Part shown: in pieces, positions 1 to 5,173 of the stretch
Position numbering within the stretch: the stretch's first letter is position 1
How the letters are laid out: each line of letters begins with the position of its first letter
NCBI GenBank assembly: GCA_003135585.1
Contig: PLCH01000130.1
Span: forward strand, 9,559-14,731
Length of the DNA: 5,173 nucleotides
Direction: 5' to 3'
Source: Chitinophagaceae bacterium
GTDB taxonomy: Bacteria > Bacteroidota > Bacteroidia > Chitinophagales > Chitinophagaceae
Program-made: the position numbers and the translations under genes
The notes under the pieces: model-generated
Told to the model about the DNA's origin: nothing
What the model saw: only the letters and a program-made list of their open reading frames with translations
Databases searched by the model: none

Positions 1-2
1 AA

Positions 3-518
3 GATGTAACGGCCATGACAGAAACTTTTATAAAAGAGCGGGTTCATCAATTGACAGGTAAAGTGCAGGAAGTTACCATTGATGATGCATGCTCATTCAT
101 TTGCCATTTTAATAATGGTTCTTTAGGGCTGTTTGAATCTACACGGTATGCCCGCGGACATAAGGCCTTATATACATTCGAGATCAACGGCGCGAATGCC
201 TCTATTCGCTGGGATCTTCATGATCTGAATCGTTTGGAATATTTCGATAACGCGGATGAATCTAACGTGAAAGGATGGCGCTCTATTCATGTTACAGATG
301 GTGATCATCCCTATATGGATAAGTGGTGGGTGCCGGGGCTCGGTATCGGATACGAACATTCATTTGTTCATCAGGTTGCAGATTTTTTGAATAGCCTCGA
401 AACAGGTAAGCCATGTTCCCCCACTTTCACTGAAGCACATCAAACACAAAAAGTTTGTGAAGCGGTGTTGGAATCTGCTAAATCGGGAACCTGGAAAAGC
501 ACCGGTATAAAGAACTAG
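3..518 (+). CDS. Gfo/Idh/MocA family oxidoreductase, C-terminal part (5' end outside window)
   Basis: This is the C-terminal 171 or so residues of a Gfo/Idh/MocA-family NAD(P)-dependent sugar oxidoreductase. The frame is open from base 3, before the first ATG at 15, so that ATG is internal and the true start lies left of the window. A full-length relative has roughly 350-400 residues, so the N-terminal Rossmann domain with the nucleotide-binding GxGxxG and the catalytic EKP-type motif are not visible. What is seen is the alpha/beta substrate domain: a beta-sheet stretch ([19 protein letters not shown], then [14 protein letters not shown]), [11 protein letters not shown], the family-typical [16 protein letters not shown] helix, and a closing segment GKPCSPTF...[16 protein letters not shown]. 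In the family such enzymes oxidise or epimerise sugars, often via 3-keto intermediates. The DUF1080 gene 34 bases downstream, probably co-transcribed, supports a role in 3-keto-glycoside chemistry; this is inference. The substrate cannot be deduced. Family assignment is confident. Confidence 0.9.
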   Translation, partial: DVTAMTETFIKERVHQLTGKVQEVTIDDACSFICHFNNGSLGLFESTRYARGHKALYTFEINGANASIRWDLHDLNRLEYFDNADESNVKGWRSIHVTDGDHPYMDKWWVPGLGIGYEHSFVHQVADFLNSLETGKPCSPTFTEAHQTQKVCEAVLESAKSGTWKSTGIKN

Positions 519-552
519 TTTAAAATGACAAATCGTATTAAAAACATTCAAA

Positions 553-1302
553 ATGGTAAAGAATAATTTATTCAAATATTTGGTACCGCTAATTGTATTA
601 CTGGGATTCGTTGCGATCGCCACCAGTTGTAATAACTCATCTACTACAGATGCTGTTAAAAGTGACGGTATCGATAAAGATGGTTTCACACAAATTTTTG
701 ACGGCAAGACATTCACTGGATGGGATGGCGACACCAGCGTTTGGCATATTGACAGCAACAATTTTATCGGGGAAGTAACACCGGCAAAACAAATCAAAAC
801 GAATTCATTTCTTATCTGGCGCGCAGACAGGCCGGCAGACTTTGAATTCAAAGCAGAATACAGGATCAGTGCTGGTGGAAACAGTGGTGTGCAGTATCGA
901 AGCGAAGAAGTGAAGGATATACCTTATGCAGTAAAAGGGTATCAGGCAGATATTGATGGAGCCAATCAATATACCGGCCAGAATTATGAAGAGCGTGGTC
1001 GCGGGTTTCTGGCTATGCGCGGACAAAAAGCAAGATTAGAACCCAATCAAAAACCGATTATTATTGATTCTGTGGGCAATTCCGATTCATTAAAAAGGCA
1101 TATCAAACCGGATGACTGGAACGAGATTTATATCGTTGCCAGGGGAAACAATATGAAACATTATATCAATGGCATATTAATGAGTGAAACCATCGACAAT
1201 GATTCAACCAATCGAAAAATGGAAGGAATACTTGGATTGCAGGTACATGTGTTGCCCGCGATGAAAGTGGAGTATAGAAATATAAGGTACAAGAAAGAAT
1301 AG
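553..1302 (+). CDS. DUF1080 (3-keto-disaccharide hydrolase domain) lipoprotein
   Basis: A complete 249-residue exported protein. Residues 1-26 form a lipoprotein signal: a KNNLFK n-region, a hydrophobic stretch at 10-23, and a lipobox-like ATSC with Cys26 as the likely lipidated residue (Ala at -3 is slightly atypical). The mature protein has a short polar linker and then a DUF1080 / concanavalin-like jelly-roll domain from about residue 44 to the end. Recognisable elements are the opening GFTQIFDGKTFTGWDG (44-59), the core GNSGVQYRS (109-117), GYQADI (129-134), a DDWNEIYIVARGNNMKHYINGILMSE strand pair, and the closing GILGLQVHVLPAMKVEYRNIRYK. In the family these proteins hydrolyse or eliminate 3-keto-glycosides at the cell envelope. 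It follows a Gfo/Idh/MocA gene by 34 bases with no visible terminator, which suggests one transcript. There is no clear Shine-Dalgarno, as is usual in Bacteroidota. The start is chosen because it gives the signal peptide directly. Family is confident; substrate is unknown. Confidence 0.9.
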   Translation: MVKNNLFKYLVPLIVLLGFVAIATSCNNSSTTDAVKSDGIDKDGFTQIFDGKTFTGWDGDTSVWHIDSNNFIGEVTPAKQIKTNSFLIWRADRPADFEFKAEYRISAGGNSGVQYRSEEVKDIPYAVKGYQADIDGANQYTGQNYEERGRGFLAMRGQKARLEPNQKPIIIDSVGNSDSLKRHIKPDDWNEIYIVARGNNMKHYINGILMSETIDNDSTNRKMEGILGLQVHVLPAMKVEYRNIRYKKE

Positions 1303-1523
1303 GATGGAATGCTTTTTAGCTTTAACAACATTTTCATTTGTCATATACATTTGGTGTTGTCCAACCTCCCTGATAGCGCCGGTCTACACAGACATTTGAC
1401 CTTGGACTGTGAGGTTTTAGGGTTATAAGCTTGCGCATGATTTGCAAATGGTCAGATGAAAAGATGCGTATTAAAGATATACCTGAATCATTATTATATC
1501 CTTGTAATCCTTTTTCCTGATAT

Positions 1524-1604
1524 GTCACTAATTCCCAGCAAACCCACTAGAATCGCGGGATGGTACTTTTTGTATCGGTACAGAACAAAATGTGACCATT
1601 CACG
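1524..1604. repeat. Dispersed repeat, copy A
   Basis: Positions 1524-1573 align without gaps to 4772-4821 with 42 of 50 bases identical. Shared blocks are GTCACTAATTCC, GCAAACCCA, TAGAA and GGTACTTTTTGT. After a length-variable spacer a further block, GTGACCATTCACG (1592-1604), corresponds to GTGACCAGTCCACG at 4830-4843. Both copies have the same orientation. In one forward frame both are open and similar (SLIPSKPTRIAGWYFLY here, SLIPRKPNRTGLRYFLC in copy B), which could be chance or a decayed coding element. Function and element family are unknown. Confidence 0.7.
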
Positions 1605-1633
1605 CAAAGGATTAAAATTCAGCGAGGGAGAAG

Positions 1634-1690
1634 ACCGGCGAAATCACCGAAAGCCGGTGAGCTCACCGGAAGTTCTTTGATAAAACTTCC
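1634..1690. repeat. Cluster of nested inverted repeats
   Basis: Several overlapping dyads lie within 57 bases. There is a perfect 16-base palindrome CCGGTGAGCTCACCGG at 1654-1669. Upstream, TCACCG (1644-1649) can instead pair with the CGGTGA arm of that palindrome. GGAAGTT (1668-1674) pairs with AACTTCC (1684-1690) across a 9-base loop. ACCGG also recurs at the left edge (about 1634). The arms are mutually exclusive, so alternative folds are possible. There is no T-run after any stem, so a simple intrinsic terminator is not supported. It lies some 150-200 bases before the remains of the second DUF1080 gene. Confidence 0.65.
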
Positions 1691-1831
1691 CATAGGCCTT
1701 AAAATTCATAAAAGGTAACACAGCACCAGAAGACAAATTGGGAATTGATAACAATTCAAAGATTGCCTTAAAGCAATTACGGGTTTGTTTGAAATCGACG
1801 ATCTTTAAAATAGGGGAAGAATTTAGGCTAA

Positions 1832-1939
1832 AAACGATCAACGAAAATAATCGGAAGCCAACGCGTAATAACGGATAAATGGATTCCGCTTTTTAACGGT
1901 TAGGATCTTAAAGGCTGGGATACTTATATAGGTCCTGAT
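1832..1939 (+). pseudogene. N-terminal remnant of the second DUF1080 gene, cut off by in-frame TAG
   Basis: Read in the same frame as the ATG at 1940, this segment encodes ...VITDKWIPLFNG, then TAG at 1901-1903, then DLKGWDTYIGPD running straight into MNDSGKF. WIPLFNGxDLKGWD is the standard opening motif of this DUF1080 subfamily, in which x is usually Lys or Gln; one substitution (CAG or AAG to TAG) explains the stop. Upstream there is another in-frame stop (TAA 1829-1831), no ATG, and no hydrophobic signal sequence in any frame, so the secretion signal is also lost. The motif that lies before position 1940 shows that the downstream open frame is not a complete gene. A sequencing error could explain the TAG but not the missing signal peptide. 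Confidence 0.8.
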
Positions 1940-2647
1940 ATGAATGACAGCGGGAAATTTATTACAGAGGAACCCATCGGATTGAATAAGGATCCCAGGA
2001 AAGTGTTCACGGTTGTTAATGTAAACGGAGAAAATTTGATTCGTATCTCTTGTGAGAACTGGGGGGCCATTTCAACAGTTCAGGAATATGAAAATTATCA
2101 TCTCCAGCTTCAGTTCAGGTGGGGTGAATTAAAATGGGGTCAGAAAAAAAATAAGAACCGCGACAGCGGACTATTGTATCATTCGGTAGGAATATACGGG
2201 GCAGATTATGGAGCGTGGATGAGATCGCAAGAGCTGCAGATTGAAGAAACAAATACCGGCGATTACTGGGGCGTTGCAGGCGGTATGGCCGATATACCTG
2301 TCGTTAAGAAATCTGAAACGGAATATGACTATTATCCGCGAGAAACATTTATAACATTCAGGGAAGGCGGTGAACGGGGTAGAAGGAGTTTTAAAAGTTC
2401 AGATGAGGAAAAACCGACCGGTGAATGGAATACCGTTGATTTGTATTGCTGGATTGATACCAGTGTTTTCATGATCAACGGTAAAGTAGTAATGATACTT
2501 TATCACCAGAAACAGCTGGAAAACGGGCAGGCCTTTCCACTTACAAAAGGCAAAATTCAGATAAAGTCTGAAGGAGCGGAAGTATCCTACAGGGGGATTA
2601 AGATACAGACGATAAAGGAGTTGCCAACGGCGTTTGCCAATCAGTAG
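1940..2647 (+). CDS. DUF1080 (3-keto-disaccharide hydrolase domain) protein, 5'-truncated, probably a pseudogene
   Basis: The open frame from the first usable ATG encodes 235 residues covering most of a DUF1080 domain. Landmarks are KDPRKVFTVVNVNGENLIRIS (17-37), NYHLQLQFRWGELKWGQKK (52-70), RDSGLLYH (74-81), the central ELQIEETNTGDYWGVAGG (98-115), TGEWNTVDLYCWID and INGKVVMILYHQKQ, and the closing TKGKIQIKSEGAEVSYRGIKI. This arrangement matches the longer DUF1080 subfamily common in Bacteroidota, which differs from the lipoprotein at 553-1302. The first conserved motif lies upstream behind an in-frame TAG, and there is no signal peptide, so the product from this ATG would lack the first strand and stay in the cytoplasm. 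No further stops or frameshifts are seen downstream, so inactivation may be recent. The stop codon lies 26 bases from the end of the convergent - strand gene. Family call is confident; functionality is doubtful. Confidence 0.8.
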   Translation: MNDSGKFITEEPIGLNKDPRKVFTVVNVNGENLIRISCENWGAISTVQEYENYHLQLQFRWGELKWGQKKNKNRDSGLLYHSVGIYGADYGAWMRSQELQIEETNTGDYWGVAGGMADIPVVKKSETEYDYYPRETFITFREGGERGRRSFKSSDEEKPTGEWNTVDLYCWIDTSVFMINGKVVMILYHQKQLENGQAFPLTKGKIQIKSEGAEVSYRGIKIQTIKELPTAFANQ

Positions 2648-2648
2648 C

Positions 2649-2672
2649 AATGGGAAGCAGATCAAACCCATT
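2649..2672. terminator. Weak stem-loop between convergent genes, possible bidirectional terminator
   Basis: AATGGG (2649-2654) and CCCATT (2667-2672) form a perfect 6-base stem with a 12-base loop in the 26-base gap between the convergent DUF1080 and TapB-like genes. Its 3' arm ends next to, and the following bases overlap, the stop codon of the - strand gene. There is no T-tract on either side, so the position is the main argument. Confidence 0.25.
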
Positions 2673-2673
2673 C

Positions 2674-3336
2674 TTAATCGATAGCTATTAAGGTCGTCGT
2701 ATAAACATTCTCTTTTGCCATTTTAATAATACCTGTTCCGGGCGCATACCAGGTATAAATTGGGACCGGATCGTTCATAGTTCTCGGCTGTTGTCCGTTT
2801 ATGCCCGAAATGGTCGTAATACTTGTTTCAGCAATCTTAAAGCAATTCATTTTTCCAATTGGGATCGCCAAGGTCTCTTCGCCCACGACTTTACGGGAGA
2901 CGGCTACACTGACAGTACCCTTGCCATGCATGTCGATATTCAAATTATGGCCTTTCAGTACATCACCTGCTTTCATATTATCCGGAAAGTTGATCAGATA
3001 GTCTGCGTTCATTCTGGCTGAAGTAATGGAAACACGATAGGTAACTCCATTCCCGTCGCACGTAGCGTTTAATAAGGAAAGAGCTGAAGAAGCATTTTTA
3101 AGGCTAGTATCCGTTTTTTCCAGTTTGTAGGTTGCGGTCAATACACCAGCCTCATTTTTTACGGATTGGACACTATAGGTATTCAGCTTCTTTTTTACAG
3201 TGGGATCTGATGTTGCCAGTTCTGTCTGAAACACAAAATGCTTTCCCTGGCTAAATATTGCAGATCCTTTGCAGGATTGTGCGTGTACATGAAATCCCGA
3301 TAAGCAAAGCAGTAGAAACAGAGATAATTTATTCAT
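2674..3336 (-). CDS. Secreted TapB / DUF3108-like family protein
   Basis: A 220-residue protein, counting from the ATG at 3336. A start ten codons upstream (3366) is possible, but the chosen one places MNKLSLFLLLCLSGFHVHAQ at the N-terminus as a classic signal peptide, probably cut after VHA (residue 19). The mature protein starts with SCKGSAIFSQGKHFVFQTE and is rich in alternating beta-strand patterns. Typical of the Bacteroidota TapB/DUF3108-like family are the early Cys22 with the following F..G, a middle Cys93 (NATCDGNGVTYRV), NFPDNMKAGDVLKGHNL (116-132), the NCFKIAE strand (164-170), and the closing TWYAPGTGIIKMAKENVYTTTL. Family members are periplasmic or surface beta-rich proteins without an established enzymatic role. 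It lies 46 bases after the NlpE-like gene on the same strand with no clear intervening terminator, so co-transcription is likely. Family assignment is from pattern memory. Confidence 0.7.
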   Translation of the reverse strand: MNKLSLFLLLCLSGFHVHAQSCKGSAIFSQGKHFVFQTELATSDPTVKKKLNTYSVQSVKNEAGVLTATYKLEKTDTSLKNASSALSLLNATCDGNGVTYRVSITSARMNADYLINFPDNMKAGDVLKGHNLNIDMHGKGTVSVAVSRKVVGEETLAIPIGKMNCFKIAETSITTISGINGQQPRTMNDPVPIYTWYAPGTGIIKMAKENVYTTTLIAID

Positions 3337-3382
3337 AAAAAGGCCATAAACGTTGCAGGGGGTCAAGACATTGGCAAATTAT

Positions 3383-4198
3383 TTAATCCAGGCTGGCTGA
3401 ATTCAGGATAACTGCGCATCCTTTATATATTTGTTCTTTATACCAGACGGTCATTTTATATTCATAAATATGATCGCTAACTCCATCATTGCAAAACTTT
3501 GAGTAAATGGAGATTTTTAGAATTGCACCACCATCAGTAACTGTAGAATAAACAATACTGTCTTTTGTGATCATCGGTTTCTCAATAGGAACTATTATCG
3601 GCTTTTCAGACGATGCCAGTTTGAATAGTATAAATTTTTCATTATCAATCTCAACGTTCCAAAAAGGGTCGCCGCCGTTTCCGATGATATCAACTCCTTC
3701 GGACTTACGCTTTTTCCAGGATAGGTTTTCAGGCCCCGTATTTTTCTTAAATAAGACATATTCTTTGGAAAGTGAATCCTGTATACGAGTACCATTATTT
3801 TCAATATTGATCAGGCTATCTTTAGATAACCTGTACTTAGAAACTACTTTCTTATTAATATAGAGAATGAACCCATCTTTATTTTTCTCCCATGTACCCT
3901 CAGTTTTATGTGCTGGTGTTCCTTTGCCCCAGTTTAATTCTTCCATTATAAAATGATCATCATTTGAAAACATGATAGTACGCTGGATACCTTCGCAATT
4001 CGGGCAGGGAAGCACACCTTGGTAAAAACCTATAGGAACAACATCATAGGCTTTCGCGTTTATTATAGAGTCTTTAACTATCACCAAAGTGTCGGTAGTA
4101 ACAATTTTATCTGGGTGGGTTGATTGATAGCCGGAAAAAAAGTACCACGCAACTGCTCCGATAACAATTACTAATAGAAGTAATAATAAAGCTTTCAT
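3383..4198 (-). CDS. Membrane-anchored NlpE-like protein with C-terminal COG3650-like domain
   Basis: A 271-residue envelope protein. Residues 3-21 are a strongly hydrophobic segment followed by no lipobox or clear cleavage site, so an uncleaved N-terminal anchor is most likely. Residues 55-152 match the NlpE N-terminal domain: GFYQGVLPCPNCEGIQRTIMF contains the CxxC pair (Cys65, Cys68) seen in NlpE. It is followed by strand repeats ending in EGTWEKNKDGFILYI and the closing LSKEYVLFKK. Residues 173-265 resemble the COG3650-type domain: GNGGDPFWNVEI, then KFCNDGVSDHIYEYKMTVWYKEQIYKGCAVIL, with the paired Cys236 and Cys261 in their expected settings (C-DG-SD and GCA). NlpE in enterobacteria senses surface or lipoprotein stress and is linked to copper tolerance; Bacteroidota NlpE-like proteins are mostly uncharacterised, so that role is not transferred here. 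It is the first gene of a probable two-gene operon. No confident promoter was found upstream. Confidence 0.8.
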   Translation of the reverse strand: MKALLLLLLVIVIGAVAWYFFSGYQSTHPDKIVTTDTLVIVKDSIINAKAYDVVPIGFYQGVLPCPNCEGIQRTIMFSNDDHFIMEELNWGKGTPAHKTEGTWEKNKDGFILYINKKVVSKYRLSKDSLINIENNGTRIQDSLSKEYVLFKKNTGPENLSWKKRKSEGVDIIGNGGDPFWNVEIDNEKFILFKLASSEKPIIVPIEKPMITKDSIVYSTVTDGGAILKISIYSKFCNDGVSDHIYEYKMTVWYKEQIYKGCAVILNSASLD

Positions 4199-4455
4199 TA
4201 TGAAGTGTATGAGATGAAACTGCTACTGATTTGATGTTTTTTCATAATTCTTTTGGTATCTGGAGATAATAAGTTAAATTATATCTTACTTGTGTTAAAG
4301 ATTTGATTTTTTGTCCTTCTATTTGTTATACAATTTAAGAAATAAGTTGCAATATTCACAAATTTCCCGTGGAAGAGAGAAAATTGCTGCCGCAGATTTA
4401 TCTTTTCAGACTATAAATTATTCCTTTTGCCATATCTAATTGAGTATCGGCCCGC

Positions 4456-4470
4456 TCCAACCTCCATGAT
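4456..4470. repeat. 15-base motif shared between both intergenic regions
   Basis: TCCAACCTCCATGAT here matches TCCAACCTCCCTGAT at 1360-1374 in 14 of 15 bases, in the same orientation and in both cases upstream (in + direction) of a dispersed-repeat copy, by about 150 bases on the left and 300 on the right. It may be an outlying piece of the same decayed element; a chance match is not excluded. Confidence 0.4.
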
Positions 4471-4771
4471 CTTTCTATAACAAAACGTCCGGATATCCGA
4501 CGTAGGTTAAAATAGGGTTTCTCTTAACCAGGAATTGATTTTTTCTCGCAGTTAATGAATCTTCTTTTGTTCGAGCGGTTTAAACCTTCGAGGCTTCTTG
4601 TAGAATCGATGATCAGAGAAATATGGGAAGAATGTGTATATTTAGAGCGATCGATAAAAATAATGCGAAGACAAAAGGTAATAGCGTGTACCGGGAGATG
4701 CCTCCAACGATGAATACGCCATAATGCAACTGGATTACTACAAATAGGACCTAAAAACTCGTTACTAATCC

Positions 4772-4843
4772 GTCACTAATTCCTCGCAAACCCAATAGAA
4801 CCGGGCTACGGTACTTTTTGTGTGGGGAAGTGACCAGTCCACG
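4772..4843. repeat. Dispersed repeat, copy B
   Basis: The partner of the copy at 1524-1604: 50 ungapped bases (4772-4821) with 42 identities, then a shorter spacer and GTGACCAGTCCACG (4830-4843). It is preceded immediately by a near-tandem motif, GTTACTAATCC (4761-4771) followed by GTCACTAATTCC (4772-4783). A related GTTACTAAATCC recurs at 4946-4957. The two copies enclose, as direct repeats, the DUF1080 remnant and both - strand genes. Confidence 0.7.
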
Positions 4844-4893
4844 ATAGATGCACGTTCCCTGCGGAGTACTTTCATTCTCACAGCATTTCATTT

Positions 4894-4944
4894 GCTTTTA
4901 GTTGCTTTTCTTCGCCTTTAGTAGCCTTTTATTCGCTCCTAATC
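4894..4944. repeat. Imperfect 10-bp-period pyrimidine-rich array
   Basis: Five consecutive degenerate units begin with GC at 4894, 4904, 4914, 4924 and 4935: GCTTTTAGTT, GCTTTTCTTC, GCCTTTAGTA, GCCTTTTATTC and GCTCCTAATC. The spacing is 10, 10, 10 and 11 bases. The period is near one DNA helical turn and is not a multiple of three, so it is not a coding repeat. Confidence 0.55.
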
Positions 4945-5004
4945 TGTTACTAAATCCAGGGTATTGCTATTTGCTTGATTTTGGTGGCCAGATTATGGGC
5001 CACA

Positions 5005-5060
5005 ATGATACGGTATGATACCTTATGATACCGTATGATACGCAATGATACCGTATGATA
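5005..5060. repeat. Six-copy ATGATA decanucleotide array
   Basis: ATGATA occurs six times at an exact 10-base spacing, starting at 5005, 5015, 5025, 5035, 5045 and 5055. The four bases between copies vary (CGGT, CCTT, CCGT, CGCA, CCGT). Four of the six copies have a T in front and form the odd palindrome TATGATA. Two extend to perfect arms around a central G: GGTATGATACC (5012-5022) and CGTATGATACG (5032-5042). The arrangement resembles iteron-like or operator-like arrays, but no adjacent gene is visible to connect it to. Confidence 0.85.
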
Positions 5061-5173
5061 GGGTGAAAATCCAGGGCTCCTAAGGGAAACCATGCATGAG
5101 AGCTGCCGCAATATTACGCGTTGAGGAAACTTGATATATTTATAGTGGGTTTAAGTAAATGATAGAAATAGAT

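Larger units (their letters stand above)
1303..1831. other. Gene-free stretch with repeats and hairpins
   Basis: Frames of up to about 75 codons exist on both strands but none shows a recognisable motif, a plausible start context or a signal peptide. The stretch contains a 15-base motif shared with the right-hand intergenic region (1360-1374), one copy of a dispersed repeat (1524-1604), and a cluster of inverted repeats (1634-1690). I found no convincing terminator directly after the DUF1080 gene that ends at 1302. It reads as a mosaic of repeat-derived or decayed sequence rather than a normal short promoter region. Confidence 0.6.
4199..5158. other. Long gene-free region containing several repeat types
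   Basis: About 960 bases without a frame that looks coding. The first 200 bases are AT-rich and must carry the promoter of the - strand operon, but no convincing Bacteroidota -7 element (TAnnTTTG) is visible. From about 4430 on it holds the 15-base motif shared with the left intergenic region (4456-4470), dispersed repeat copy B, two 10-bp-period arrays, and a small hairpin at 4984-5003. A 41-codon frame without a start on the - strand (ending at 4398) shows no recognised family. Confidence 0.6.

Noticed and set aside
525..566. Short 13-codon frame (MTNRIKNIQNGKE) overlapping the start of the DUF1080 lipoprotein gene
   Set aside because: Too short and without a recognisable ribosome site or motif; the overlapping gene has a clear signal peptide.
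1456..1680. Forward 74-codon frame through copy A of the repeat
   Set aside because: Only the repeat part is similar to copy B, where the frame soon stops; no family is recognised, so it is treated as repeat sequence rather than a gene.
1696..1876. Forward frame of about 60 codons overlapping the DUF1080 remnant in another frame
   Set aside because: No start codon context, no hydrophobic signal that could supply the missing DUF1080 N-terminus, and no recognisable motif.
4325..4352. Possible minus-strand promoter (TTG, 19-base spacer, TATAAC) upstream of the NlpE-like gene
   Set aside because: Does not match the Bacteroidota TAnnTTTG element and lies well over 100 bases from the start codon; chance match is likely in AT-rich sequence.
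4398..4523. Minus-strand frame of 41 codons ending SWRLERADTQLDMAKGIIYSLKR, considered as a transposase tail
   Set aside because: No start codon at its beginning, stop immediately upstream, and no motif that fixes a family; this length is expected by chance.
5005..5060. ATGATA array considered as a CRISPR array
   Set aside because: Unit and spacer together are only 10 bases, far below CRISPR repeat and spacer lengths, and no cas genes are present.
5159..5173. ATG followed by four sense codons (MIEID) running off the right edge
   Set aside because: Five codons with no ribosome site or convincing promoter cannot support a gene; the sequence beyond the window would decide.

Overview
The window looks like a chromosomal segment from a Bacteroidota species, most likely near Chitinophagaceae or Sphingobacteriia. 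The evidence is protein-family content (a Gfo/Idh/MocA oxidoreductase followed by a DUF1080 lipoprotein, a second DUF1080 protein, secreted TapB/DUF3108-like and NlpE-like proteins), AT-leaning base use, and weak or absent Shine-Dalgarno sequences. The assignment rests on recognising families by eye; no search was run.

Left part (1-1302, + strand): the C-terminal half of a Gfo/Idh/MocA oxidoreductase enters from the left edge. After 34 bases comes a complete DUF1080 (3-keto-disaccharide hydrolase fold) lipoprotein. The pair fits the 3-keto-glycoside route, in which a sugar C3-hydroxyl is oxidised and the activated glycosidic bond is then broken.

Middle (1303-2647): about 530 bases hold no convincing gene but contain nested inverted repeats and one copy of a dispersed repeat. 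They are followed by a second, only distantly similar DUF1080 gene. Its conserved first motif (KWIPLFNG-stop-DLKGWD) is interrupted by an in-frame TAG and no signal peptide can be found. The 235-codon open frame from 1940 is therefore probably the remainder of a broken gene.

Right-centre (2674-4198, - strand): two genes form a probable operon, transcribed towards the DUF1080 remnant. First comes a membrane-anchored protein with an NlpE-like N-terminal domain (LPCPNC motif) and a COG3650-like C-terminal domain. After 46 bases comes a small secreted DUF3108/TapB-like protein.

Right end (4199-5173): nearly 1 kb without a convincing gene. It carries a second copy of the dispersed repeat (42/50 identical, same orientation, about 3.25 kb from the first) and TTACTAA-type repeats. 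It also holds two neighbouring arrays with a 10-bp period: a pyrimidine-rich array and a six-copy ATGATA array made of small odd-length palindromes. These repeats are the least explained material here. I see no complete new multi-gene system, no CRISPR array and no RNA gene.
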